Shown here in pieces: positions 11,422 to 20,493 of a stretch of DNA of 64,000 nt (the stretch's first letter is position 1; each line of letters opens with the position of its first letter). The notes beneath the pieces are model-generated. The model had not been told where the DNA came from. It did no database searches and saw nothing but the letters and a program-made list of their open reading frames with translations. Source of the stretch: Sacculina carcini (Eukaryota > Arthropoda > Thecostraca > Sacculinidae); the NCBI GenBank assembly GCA_916048095.2, contig OU696573.1, positions 7,490,806 to 7,554,805 on the forward strand. The letters run 5' to 3'. The translations under genes and the position numbers were made by a program.

Positions 11422-12620
11422 TCACTATCCACCATCCTGGCAACACTCCATAGTCATCCCTATCCTCAAGCAAGGTAAATCACGAACTGAACCGTCCTCG
11501 TACCGCCCAATTAGTCTCACCTCATGCTTTGCAAAGCTATACGAACGATTGATTCTGCCACCCATCACAGCTTTTTCTCACAGAAACCGCCTCATCTCAC
11601 CAGAACAAACCGCGTACACGAAAAATCGAAGCACCGCTGACAATGTCAACCTCCTGGTCTCTCACATACGCATCAACTTCTCAAAGGGATTGTTTACACT
11701 GGATATTTTTCTCGACTTATCATCAGCCTTCAATAAAGTATCCAAAGATAAAACATTATCTCTCCTCACAGGCTATGGACTTCATGGCCACCTTTTTCAT
11801 TCCATATCCCGCCATCTTTCAAACAGGACATTTCAAATACGCACCACGGAATTATCCAGAAGCTTTGGTCAAGATAATGGTGTTGTACAGGGCGGGGTCC
11901 TATCTCCAATCGTGTTCAACATCGTTATCGATCAATTTGTCAAGAACCTTCCCAGCGGAGTCAAGCATTGTATCTATGCGGATGACATTGCGATATGGCT
12001 TCCAGGATCTGATGTCTCCTCAATGATATGCCAACTTCAATCTGCTGTTGATCGCAATTCTCGGAATTGCTCCCTATTCGGTCTTGAAATATCATCCAAC
12101 AAAGCCACTGCAACTCTCTTTCGAAAACATTGATCTATTCAACCCAATCCGTCTACTCCTATTCTTTTATCGGGCATTCCTATCAAATTTCAGAAGTATA
12201 CCAAATTCCTTGGGGTTATTCTCGATCCACAACTGTCTTTCAAGTACCATCTCAACGCGGCCAAAACTCGAGCGTTAAAGCGTCTCAGCATACTCAAGTG
12301 TTTATCCCATCCTTCGTATGGTACAAATAGCAAAATTCTGATTCGATTGTACAATACACTCATTCGACCAATCTTAGGGTACTGCTCAACCGTTTTTGTA
12401 TTGGCGTCAACGTCCTCACCTTCACATTTGGATACAATTCAAACTTCCTGCCTTCGAATTGCTGCGGGCGCTCTATGCACATCTCCTATCAGCAGACTAC
12501 ATTACGAGCTAGGCGTCTCTCCTCTACATATACGCAGACTGAGAAGCGTAATCAAATACGGCATGAAAGTAGCTACTGATCCTAATCATCCTTGTTGTGA
12601 AATCCTCAGTTAATCTGCAT
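11422..12620 (+). pseudogene. LINE reverse transcriptase, truncated and frameshifted
   Basis: Translation holds the standard non-LTR RT blocks: SYRPISLTSCFAKLYERL, then DLSSAFNKV (normally DxxxAFD), GVVQGGVLSPIVFN, and the catalytic YADD at about 11976. The first frame ends at 12131. The C-terminal thumb continues in other frames (12130-12330; then 12347-12613 with ILGYCSTVF and HLDTIQTSCLRIAAGA). The N-terminal endonuclease is absent because of 5' truncation. A stray upstream ATG at 11255 belongs to hAT and LTR sequence and is not the LINE start. Confidence 0.9.
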
Positions 12621-12859
12621 CATCTCAACGCAACAACACTGTTTACTTCAATCGTATTTATGGCCACACATTAGGATCAGCTTACAGAAGAGCCTGTAAT
12701 CTAATAGACTTTCATCCTCACTCTCTAACCTTATCGCCATGTCTGCCAGCTGACTACTCTCCTCCTACCATACAACGTCTCGCACACAATCGTAGCACTC
12801 CTCTATCTTCGGAAACACATCAAAATTTCTGCGAATTCAAAGCCAGTCGACCGAACCAT

Positions 12860-13603
12860 GTTTTCATTTACACTGACGACTCCGTGCGCTCGCCTCATGC
12901 AGCTTGTGCTGCTGTGATTCCGTCCTTGTCCACGGAGATCGTTAATCGTCTACCGTCTCAAACCACAACCCACACCGTGGAACAGTTTGCTATCATCATA
13001 TCAGGCACTTGAATTCATTAAAGCCTGCTCCTTTCAGCAAGCGGTCGTTGTTTCTGATTCTTTGACAGCACTAAACACACTCTCCTTACCAGAAAATGTT
13101 ATTTCCATCAAATCAGCTTGTTTATTATCGGAGCTGTCTCGTAGTTTACGAATTTTTTTCTTATGGGTACCTAGTCACTCAGGAATTCTAGGAAACGATC
13201 GTGCCGACGCCTCCGCCAAAAGTGGTCTTGATCTCCCTGTACTTACTCATCCACCTCTTTCTCCCAACGATTATTTTTTGCTCTTTCTCACCGGCTCACT
13301 GTTCATTATCACTTGGAACATCCTCACAATGCAGCGCCGAATTCGCAGCAACGTCGCCACTACGTCAGTTGCGGGCGTACTGATCCTCCTTGTCAACGAT
13401 TTCTTCACTCTGCTCTCACCAGGTTACACATCGGCCACACCTGGCTCACGCACAGTCATATTTTCCGCAGATCTTCTCCGGATGAGTGCTCCCGGTGCCG
13501 CAATCGTCTTAACGTAGAGCACATCATCCTGCATTGCTCAAAATACAGCCTTCATCGACAAGCTCTAATATCGGGCACGACACAACGCAGCTTTATATAT
13601 TGA
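12860..13603 (+). pseudogene. LINE RNase H and C-terminal Cys/His domain, frameshifted
   Basis: At 12862 the sequence reads IYTDDSVRS, corresponding to the first catalytic D of RNase H. Then follow VVVSDSLTAL (13042), FLWVPSHSGILGNDRAD (13160-13205), and in a shifted frame RLHIGHTWLTHSHIF with a C..C..VEHIILHC block (13420-13545). These are the RNase H domain and the downstream CCHC-like motif common to I-like LINEs. Frame changes near 12985 and 13320 make it non-functional. Confidence 0.88.
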
Positions 13604-13991
13604 TAACCTTATGTATAATCCTCAGTACGTGCCACTGGTTTTGAAGTTCATCATAGACACTAAACTATATGAAAACATATAACATACTTGAGTAATGATT
13701 TCATTACTCAAGTAAACATATAGTTACTTGAGTAATGATTTCATTAACTATCAATTATTAATTGTATTATTCCTAGGACCAACACAAGTACCACAGTTAT
13801 CTGAGGTGCTTTTGTGAAAACAACGTTGCATTCAGTGATCCCTGCATCTGAGCCTAACCTGTGCTATATGCAGTAACCAATAACAACAACAACAAAAACA
13901 TTTGGGATTGTGAAGTTGTAGTGTTGTTTTCTGGTATTAATAATTTTCCCTACATGTTGTCTAGTGGTTTTGATTAAAAACACATGAGAAA

Positions 13992-14006
13992 TGGCAACGA
14001 GGATAT
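13992..14006 (+). promoter_or_regulatory. Candidate primer-binding site of the gypsy element
   Basis: TGGCAACGAGGA lies 4 nt after the LTR end. It resembles the TGGCGACGAGG seen after the 5' LTR of many K02A2.6-like elements. The cognate tRNA cannot be fixed from this alone. Confidence 0.5.
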
Positions 14007-14184
14007 TTTAAACATTTTTGAGTGAAATTTCGTATATTCTATATGGTTTTGTGGATCTGATATTTTCTTATGGATGAAACAGGGAGTTTTTTGGTGAATG
14101 GTTGCGGGTATTTTTGAGTGAATGATTGCCAACTATTTTTTACATTTTGTTCTATACCTTGCATAGAATAAAATCCTTCCGAAA

Positions 14185-15110
14185 ATGGCAGACATTGCAG
14201 AATTGCTGAGGTTAATGCAGAAGCAGATGGAAAACAAGCAAAAGCAGATGCTTGAACACCAAAAACAGATGAGGTCATTGGTGCAGGCTTTCACTCAGTG
14301 CTCAAATGCAAGTACAACTGCAGCCACTCCATCTTTCACTGCCTTTGATTCAACTTCCGAACTTTGCGAAGATTATTGGACCAGATTGTGTACTTTTTTG
14401 GCTGCTAACTCAGTTCCTTAAGATAGGCAAGCAAATGTGTTCCTAACAAATCAGTTGCCTATAACACACAAACTCCTAGCAAATCTTGCTGCTCAGGAAA
14501 GAAAAGAGATAAATTCTTCATCCATTAAAGAGATCACTGATTACATGGCAGATCAATTCGATCCCAGGCGTTTTGTCATCAGAGAGCGCTAAAAAATTTG
14601 GAGCGACAATATGCGCAAGCGGGGAGAGACAGTACAGGAGTGGGCAGCCGGCATCCGTCAGGATGCAGTAACATGCAACTTTTCGGCAATTACAGATCCA
14701 CAAGATGAAGCAATGCGGTCCAGATTTATATGCTCTATCGGAAATGAGGCAGTTTTGAAGTCTCTTTTCAAGATGAAGGACGAGGGGTTAACGTTTGCTA
14801 AGGCAATTCAGGCCGCAGCTGAAGTCGAGGAGGCAGCGCAGGGAGTCGCTAAAGAGACGGTATATGGTAGCGCTAAGCCAGTCAATGCGGTGAATGGGAA
14901 GAAGCCAAGCAAGCAACGTTCAAATATCAGCAGATTCACGTACCAGCACTAGTGTCACTACAGGTGCGGCAAGAATGGACATAAGGTCAATGTCTGTCGT
15001 CGCATCAATACGCAATGTAATTCTTGTAAAAAGAAGTGACATTTGGAGGTGGTCTGCCGAAAAAAGGATAACTCGAGGGCTTCAGTGAAGAAAATCTCCT
15101 AAGAGATTGT
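14185..15110 (+). pseudogene. Gypsy gag, broken by stops
   Basis: One reading frame runs 14185 to about 15110 but holds several stop codons (near 14419, 14590, 14950, 15037, 15100). The N-terminus is a Q/K-rich helix (LMQKQMENKQKQM) and a coiled coil is likely. The middle has the capsid-like YMADQFDPR, ETVQEWAAGIRQ and AEVEEAAQ blocks. The C-terminal end has two decayed CCHC knuckles (C.YRCGKNGHKVNVC, then CNSCKKK.H). A further frame change separates it from the protease at 15185. Nucleocapsid binding of RNA is the family role. Confidence 0.82.
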
Positions 15111-15176
15111 CAATCGTGTCTCAGTGGATGATGTGAGATTTCCCGAACTGGAAGTGGACGTCGAGATAGATGGACG

Positions 15177-18100
15177 ATGTGCACTATGGATCTGGACACG
15201 GGGGCTAGCGGAAATTTTCTAAGCCGAGATAACTGGATGAGACTCGGGAAACCATCTTTACAACCAGTTCAGGTTCGTTATGAGTCGGCTTCAAAACATG
15301 AGATGCCGATTCTGGGCCGTTTTGTTAGCCAAGTGATGACGGATGCTGGTGTTGTATGTAAAATCCCTTTTATTGTGTCGGATGTCAGTGGACTGAACTT
15401 GTTGTGGAGAGATGATATCGCAGCAATGAAGATCTCGGTAGATGAAGTGGTTCACCATCTCTGTCAGAGACCAGACACCGATCTTTCTGTCTACAAAGTG
15501 GATAAAAACGCTGTACTGAAATCCCTTCATAAAGCCTGTCATGACTTATGTGCTGAATACAAGAAACTGTTCAGTAACGAACTTGGTTGCCTGAAGGATG
15601 TTGAATTGGAGAAACAATTCAAAACCGATTCCGAACCAGTCTTCCGCAAACCCAGAACGGCTCCATTTGTCATGCAAGACGATTCATTCCATGCTTACGA
15701 AGCTGGTATCAAGAAGGCCATATTGGAAACCATTCAGATCAATGACTATGGGACCCCAGTAGTGCCCATCAGAAAGCAGGGCAATGCCAAGTCATCAATC
15801 AGGGTATGTGGCGACTATTCCGCTACGGTAAATCCGCAGTTGGAACCCCACAGACAGCCACTACCAACTGCAGAAGAGCTGATGAGTAAGCTTCACGGAA
15901 GTTTCGGATTATCGAAGATCGACTTGGCGGACGCGTATCACCAGATACGGTTGGGACCTGTTAGCCAGAGGCGATTATCGCTAAGTACACACAAGAGAGT
16001 ACTGCTTCAGAAGCAACTACATTTCGGTATCACATCCGCGCCCGGATATTTTCAGCGCATTATGGAACAAATTACTTCAGACCTGCCTGGGGCAGTTGTC
16101 TTTCTCGACGACCTTCTGGTGAGTGGTGCAGACGAAGTCAACCATTTGAAGAGTTTGCGAGGTCTGCTACAGCGACTCCACGATAGCGGTTTGAGATGTC
16201 GTCTGAGTAAATGTCGATTCGAGGAATCCAGCGTGGAATACTTGGGCCACGTGTTGTCGATGAATGGCGTATCGAAAAGCCCAAAGGTGGATGATTTGAT
16301 CAAACTACCGTGTCCGACAGACGTAGCAAGTCTGAAGTATTTTCTTGGCTCCGTGACATTTTACGGGAAGTTTCTGAAAAATTTGTCGACTGTTGCCGAG
16401 CCGCTATACAGCCTTTGCAAAGCCGGAGTTTCCTGGTCTTGGAATCAAAGCCAACAGAAAGTGTTAGACCATCTGAAGAAAATGTTAGCCGAAGATGTTT
16501 TACTGGCACATTTCGATTCAAAGATTCCCATCGGGATAGCATGTGACGCTTCGAGTGTTGGAATTGGCGCAGTGCTTTTCCACCGATTTCATGACGGCAG
16601 TGAGCGTCCAATAACCCACGCGTCGAAGACCCTTACGGATTGCCAAAAGAGGTACAGCCAAGTACATCCTGAAGCTTTGGCAATTATTATTGGTATTCGC
16701 AAGTTTGCACAGTACTTGTATGGTCGGGAGTTCGTGTTAGTAACGGACCACAAGCCGTTGCTGGCACTGTTTTCACCGACGAAAGGTACTCCAGTTATGG
16801 CAGCAGATCGTTTGGCACGCTTGGCTCTGGAACTAGGCCAGCACCAGTATACGATTGAATACCGGAGGACTGCAGATCACGGGAATGCTGACGTCTTGAG
16901 CCGACTATGCAGTGGTCAAGACACCGTTTTCGATAAAGAAGTAGACGGGAAGGATGTTGATACAGTCTATGCGGTGAATCTGATCAATGGTCAGGTCAGG
17001 AAAGCCAACGCATTATCCATTCAAGCGGAATCTGCCACGGAAAATGTGATAGCGACTGTCATGCGTTTCAGTCGCGAAGGATGGCCAAGGGCTAAGACCG
17101 AAGATAGCGACGTCGAAGTTTTCCGAAGGTCAGCTGCTTCGTTCTCGACATCATCCGGTTGTTTACTTTATGGCTCCCGGGTAGTAATACCTGCTGTCTT
17201 GCGTCCACATGTTCTTCAAATACTTCATTCGGGACATATGGGCATGGTACGGATGAAACAACTCGCCCGAACAGCAATATACTGGCCTCATATTTATTCC
17301 GATATTGAGAGCACATGTCGGAAATGTTCCTCTTGTGCGGAACAGCAGAATCGTCGGTCGAAGGCGGCGATCCACCCGTGGATGATGCTGGAAAAAGTCT
17401 GGAGTCGAGTAAACGTGGACCATGCCATAAATTTTTTGGGCAGAAATTGGTTGGTTATGACAGATGCGTTGTCGAAATATCCTTGTATACATGCTACACC
17501 AACGATTACAACGAAGGCTACCATTGACCTTCTGGAAGAAGATTTTTCCCATTTCGGATATCCGCACGCGATAGTTACCGACAACAGACATTCATTCACC
17601 AGCGGGGAGTTCAAGGCATGGTGCGCGGAGAGAGGGATTGTACACCTCACTGGTGCACCGTACCATCCCGCCACTAATGGAGCGGCAGAAAGGCTTATAC
17701 AGACTTTTAAGCAGTATATGAAGAAGTCACAGCTACCAGTGAAGAAGGCTCTGTCTACATTTCTCATGCATTATCGTAGGACTCCTACATCTTGCGGGTT
17801 TTCACCAAGTGAACGCCTCAACGGTCATCAATTGCGTACCAAACTGGATACTTTCCTGCCCTCACCTGTTCATGTGACTCAGAGCAAGCAGGCGAAGGAG
17901 GCAACAAAGGCGCAGTCTCGTGAGGACGTTGCAAAGGTGGCTCACTCGTATGATGAAGGTGATGCTGTCTATGCTTTGTACTGCGGACCTCAGCGTCACC
18001 GCGACCCCCGTTGGGTACCAGCCGTCGTACTGAAGCGTTTGGGTACTCGGAGTCTGAATGTGAGAGTCGTGCCACGGGGTCCAGTATGGCGCCGCCATGT

Positions 18101-18194
18101 AGAGCAGCTGCGCCCGAGGTACGGAGCGGAGACTGATGACGCCCCGGAGAGGCACTCTACCAATCTCAAGAAGCTGTGCAGGAACCGGAAATGA
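15177..18194 (+). CDS. Gypsy Pol polyprotein (protease-RT-RNase H-integrase), long open frame
   Basis: This 1005-codon ORF follows the usual Ty3/gypsy domain order. Protease starts at once with LDTGAS (residues about 5-10), meaning the true N-terminus lies upstream across a frameshift. RT holds VCGDYSATVNPQL, LSKIDLADAYHQI, and the catalytic box FLDD in place of YxDD (about residue 312). RNase H has CDASSVGIGAVL and VTDHKPL. Integrase has H-x3-H (HSGHMG), C-x2-C (CRKCSSC), then VTDNRHSF where DNG is expected, and ATNGAAERLIQTF. The G-to-R change after the second catalytic D is odd. A small tail rich in K/R continues in another frame after the stop. Although the frame is open, the broken gag and 5' LTR make the element dead. 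Confidence 0.92.
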   Translation: MCTMDLDTGASGNFLSRDNWMRLGKPSLQPVQVRYESASKHEMPILGRFVSQVMTDAGVVCKIPFIVSDVSGLNLLWRDDIAAMKISVDEVVHHLCQRPDTDLSVYKVDKNAVLKSLHKACHDLCAEYKKLFSNELGCLKDVELEKQFKTDSEPVFRKPRTAPFVMQDDSFHAYEAGIKKAILETIQINDYGTPVVPIRKQGNAKSSIRVCGDYSATVNPQLEPHRQPLPTAEELMSKLHGSFGLSKIDLADAYHQIRLGPVSQRRLSLSTHKRVLLQKQLHFGITSAPGYFQRIMEQITSDLPGAVVFLDDLLVSGADEVNHLKSLRGLLQRLHDSGLRCRLSKCRFEESSVEYLGHVLSMNGVSKSPKVDDLIKLPCPTDVASLKYFLGSVTFYGKFLKNLSTVAEPLYSLCKAGVSWSWNQSQQKVLDHLKKMLAEDVLLAHFDSKIPIGIACDASSVGIGAVLFHRFHDGSERPITHASKTLTDCQKRYSQVHPEALAIIIGIRKFAQYLYGREFVLVTDHKPLLALFSPTKGTPVMAADRLARLALELGQHQYTIEYRRTADHGNADVLSRLCSGQDTVFDKEVDGKDVDTVYAVNLINGQVRKANALSIQAESATENVIATVMRFSREGWPRAKTEDSDVEVFRRSAASFSTSSGCLLYGSRVVIPAVLRPHVLQILHSGHMGMVRMKQLARTAIYWPHIYSDIESTCRKCSSCAEQQNRRSKAAIHPWMMLEKVWSRVNVDHAINFLGRNWLVMTDALSKYPCIHATPTITTKATIDLLEEDFSHFGYPHAIVTDNRHSFTSGEFKAWCAERGIVHLTGAPYHPATNGAAERLIQTFKQYMKKSQLPVKKALSTFLMHYRRTPTSCGFSPSERLNGHQLRTKLDTFLPSPVHVTQSKQAKEATKAQSREDVAKVAHSYDEGDAVYALYCGPQRHRDPRWVPAVVLKRLGTRSLNVRVVPRGPVWRRHVEQLRPRYGAETDDAPERHSTNLKKLCRNRK

Positions 18195-18330
18195 CGAGGA
18201 AAAGAGTTCGATTTGCGCCGACATCTGAGTTCGGACCAGGAAATCTTCGGCGTTCTAAACGGACTCCCAAGCGTAAGCACTGTGCGTACTATTGATAGTT
18301 TGTTGAACTTGACCTAATGTTTTCATATTT

Positions 18331-18340
18331 CGCGGGGAGG
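18331..18340 (+). promoter_or_regulatory. Polypurine tract of the gypsy element
   Basis: GCGGGGAGG lies directly before the 3' LTR TGTTGTGG, where plus-strand synthesis is primed in Ty3/gypsy elements. Confidence 0.75.
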
Positions 18341-18697
18341 TGTTGTGGTGTGTCAGTGAAATATAGGCAGCACACCATTGGGCTGCATGCGCGCGCTTAG
18401 TGTATGTCTGTCAGTGTGTGCCTGTGTACGGTAGTGTATGTGTGTGTGTGTGTGTTAAGTACAAGTGGGCGGAGCCTACGCAAGTTCATGACGCTGAAGC
18501 CGGGCAGTCAGTATCATCTCGGGCGGTGTGTGAAGTGTTGGTGCAGGAGTGAAGGGAGCGACGTTGTGCCGTGCGAGTGAACCGTTGTGCGTTGTACGTG
18601 CGTAGTGAGTGAATGTGTGCGTAGTGCGTAGCGAGTGAGTGAATCGTGTTTGCATATCAGTGTGTCATTATATCTTGCTTGTGTATACTTTATACCG

Positions 18698-18764
<67 letters not shown>

Positions 18765-18946
18765 ATCAGCCGTGTTCCACGATTCGACATGGTGTTCAGT
18801 AGTTTTATGATCTGGCATCACTGTGTATTTCGCGGCATTTGTGCCGACATGCATTGTTTTTGGGATTGTTAAGTTGTAGTGTTGTTTTCTGGTATTAAAA
18901 CAGCTTTCCCTACATGTTGTCTGGTGTTTTTGATTAAAACACAACA
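18341..18946 (+). repeat. 3' LTR of the gypsy element (606 bp)
   Basis: It starts TGTTGTGGTG after the polypurine tract and ends AAAACACAACA. It includes a 60-bp (TA)n run at 18701-18760 and a CTGGCATCACTGTG..CATGTTGTCTGGTG part shared with the 5' LTR. The 444 bp between TGGTGT copies is absent from the 5' LTR. Confidence 0.85.
18700..18760. repeat. (TA)n microsatellite
   Basis: About 30 perfect TA units within the gypsy 3' LTR. The 5' LTR lacks this part. Confidence 0.98.
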
Positions 18947-19211
18947 AATTCCATGACAAAATACTTGAAATTGCTAAAGTTAACAGGAACTTCTCCCAAA
19001 ATGTTCATACTGAAAATCTTAGAACATTTGTCAAACAATTCGTTATTCGAACATTCACAACAATTTTTAGTGGTGTTTTCGAACATTCACAACAATTTCT
19101 TAGTGGTGTTTCCGAGGAAAAATTAGTGCAACTTTTAAACGCAACTTTTTTAATTTTTGTGTGCAACTTTTCTTGATTTTTAGCGCAACAAAAGTTCACC
19201 CTACTTATCAG

Positions 19212-20003
19212 AGCAAATTATAGCTTTATATCCGATCACCGAAAATTGTATATATAGCATGATCGATAGGGCATTGAGCAAATATCCCTCGCAGCTATGG
19301 GAGGAGGTAAGACACCAACACCATATCAGCGATATATATGGGACTACCCAAGCAAAATACCACAGACACACCAACCGAGGAAAACAGAAAAAATCATTGG
19401 CAGACTCCAAATGGGCTACACGCGCGTGACGCATCAATACATATATATGTAATGTATATCATAATATAATGTATAATGTGTATGTGTATATACATGTAAT
19501 GTATATCATCGACCGAAATCGACCACCAACATGCACAACATGTGACAGGCCCTTCACTGTCGAGCATGCGGTCATAGATTGCGTGCAATTTAATATCGCC
19601 AGCAGAGCCGTAGCAACCGCCCCCCGTACCTCCCGGCAGGGGGGCCCGAATGTTGAGGGGCCCGTTGCTTCACGTATGATATTAAAATTTATCATATCTA
19701 TTATGTATAGCCTTTACTTTTTTGCTCAGATGTTTTCACCTGGGCTTGTATTATGTGAGTATGACTAATAAATAAGTTCATTATTTGGTGGTTTATATAT
19801 AATGGGGGCCCCAAGTGTTGCCTTCGGGGGGGCCCACAACGACTGTGATCGCCAGACAGTCAATCTTGGCGTATTGCGCGGCAACAGGCCTGGAATTTGA
19901 TAACAAAATTATTATGGGGTTCAGAGACCAGCAGTTGACGAACCTACTAGTGGAGTTTTTACAATCGGCACATATTTGGGGTGATATCTATAGATTATCT
20001 TAA
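19212..20003 (+). pseudogene. LINE RNase H tail and CCHC-like C-terminus (downstream part)
   Basis: This continues the RNase H frame interrupted at 9041: EQIIALYPITENC follows directly. An A-run near 19390 shifts the frame, after which LQMGYTRVTHQY appears, the conserved block after RNase H in I-like LINEs. A TATATG microsatellite (19440-19500) separates this from RNRPPTCTTCDRPFTVEH..IDC, the usual Cys/His motif. A 245-bp MITE plus its 8-bp TSD (19603-19855) then interrupts. Removing them restores the frame to a stop at about 20003. Confidence 0.88.
19603..19847. mobile_element. hAT-like MITE, family with CAGAGCCGT ends (copy 1)
   Basis: The left end is CAGAGCCGTAGCAACCGCCC. The right end reads ACAACGACTGTG, which as a complement is CACAGTCGTTGT, a worn version of CAGAGCCGTTG. 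ATCGCCAG flanks it perfectly (19595-19602 and 19848-19855), an 8-bp hAT-type TSD. It is G/C-rich near its ends, with GGGGGGCCC. Related to the copy at 51223-51398. There is no ORF of its own. Confidence 0.9.
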
Positions 20004-20181
20004 TCATGTTTAAAAGCTTGATGTCTTCCTTGCACCATTCCCTTTTGCTCGAAAGCAAATTTTAGTCGTGTGCATTCCATTGAATCCTTTTCATAATCCA
20101 CGAGGAGACAACCACGACAGTCTTGAGCGTGAAATGGTCTAGAAAGGCCGAAACGCTTTCGCAACAACAACAGCAACAACG
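20004..20181 (+). other. LINE 3' UTR and A-rich tail
   Basis: Non-coding sequence after the LINE stop ends in (CAA)n-type repeats at 20162-20180. The TSD TACAACAGGG follows. Confidence 0.75.
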
Positions 20182-20186
20182 TACAA

Positions 20187-20485
20187 CAGGGGTTCTTAAC
20201 CGGGGGTATATGTGGCGTTTGGGTTGCCACATATGGGTTGCCACTGGTGTCAATTATCAATGGTATAATAGAAATAAAATTATCAATAATTATGTTTTTC
20301 TCCAAGTAATCCGTATCTAAGTTACAGTGAATTCAAGCGATTGAAATACTCGTAGATCTGGAAGACTTACTGGCCAATGATAGAATTAGTGGTAATTATT
20401 TTAACAGTTAAGTGAGTTGGGGGTATAGGGTTATATTCGACAGTCCATTGGGGATATGCTACCAATTAAAGGTTAGTAACCCCTG
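20187..20485. mobile_element. hAT-Charlie-like MITE with CAGGGGTTCTTAACC ends (copy 1)
   Basis: The left TIR is CAGGGGTTCTTAACCGGGGG. The right end is GGTTAGTAACCCCTG. Its immediate left flank (ACGTACAA) matches the right flank GCCTACAA poorly. The first five bases CAGGG recur at 8955-8959, there preceded by a perfect GCCTACAA (8947-8954). The LINE therefore inserted 5 bp into this MITE, and the true MITE TSD is GCCTACAA at 8947 and 20486. Same family as 21445-21773. Confidence 0.88.
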
Positions 20486-20493
20486 GCCTACAA

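Larger units (their letters stand above)
11416..13900 (+). mobile_element. 5'-truncated RNase H-type LINE inside the gypsy 5' LTR
   Basis: It begins mid-reverse transcriptase and ends with an AATAACAACAACAACAAAAACA-like A-rich tail. TTTGGGGTTGTG (11404-11415) and TTTGGGATTGTG (13901-13912) flank it, a 12-bp duplication with one mismatch. It carries RT and RNase H, so it belongs to the I-like side of LINEs. 5' truncation is the usual outcome of incomplete target-primed reverse transcription. Confidence 0.88.
11296..13987 (+). repeat. 5' LTR of the gypsy element, with internal deletion and LINE insertion
   Basis: LTR sequence is at 11296-11415 and 13901-13987, split by a LINE. Compared with the 3' LTR it lacks about 444 bp. 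The missing piece lies exactly between two TGGTGT copies in the 3' LTR (18346 and 18790), as expected of recombination between short direct repeats. A small duplication of ATGGATTGTTTTTGGG is also present at 11359-11410. The last bases are CACATGA, where the 3' LTR has CACAACA. Confidence 0.82.
11296..18946 (+). mobile_element. Ty3/gypsy LTR retrotransposon, K02A2.6-like
   Basis: The element begins TGTTGTGG and ends CACAACA, the inverted ends of its LTRs. Both LTRs share the CATCACTGTGTATTTCGCGG and CCCTACATGTTGTCT blocks. Flanks AATTT (11291-11295) and AATTC (18947-18951) suggest a 4-5 bp TSD. Gag is degenerate and pol is a 1005-codon ORF. It sits in the 3' region of the inner hAT. The 5' LTR is disrupted twice: a deletion, and a LINE insertion at 11416-13900. 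Confidence 0.88.
9042..19203 (+). mobile_element. Inner hAT transposon, with a gypsy element inside
   Basis: The ends are TAGGGTGACCTTTTGTTGC (left) and the reverse complement of TAGGGTGAACTTTTGTTGC (right): a 19-bp TIR with one mismatch. CTTATCAG flanks it exactly at 9034-9041 and 19204-19211, a perfect 8-bp TSD. Subterminal GCAACTTTT repeats occur at both ends. It encodes a broken transposase with a CGGBP1-like N-terminus and an hATC-like C-terminus. Without the 7.65-kb gypsy insertion the element would be about 2.5 kb, a normal hAT size. Confidence 0.95.
8960..20181 (+). mobile_element. 5'-truncated RNase H-type LINE fragment, split by a hAT and a MITE
   Basis: The LINE starts directly in RNase H codons and ends in a CAACAACAACAGCAACAAC tail (20162-20180). 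TACAACAGGG occurs at both junctions (8950-8959 and 20182-20191), a 10-bp target duplication. Its coding part is broken at 9042 by the inner hAT and at 19603 by a MITE. In both cases the protein frame resumes once the insertion and one TSD copy are removed. It inserted 5 bp inside a hAT-type MITE, leaving the MITE's CAGGG on the left. Confidence 0.85.
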
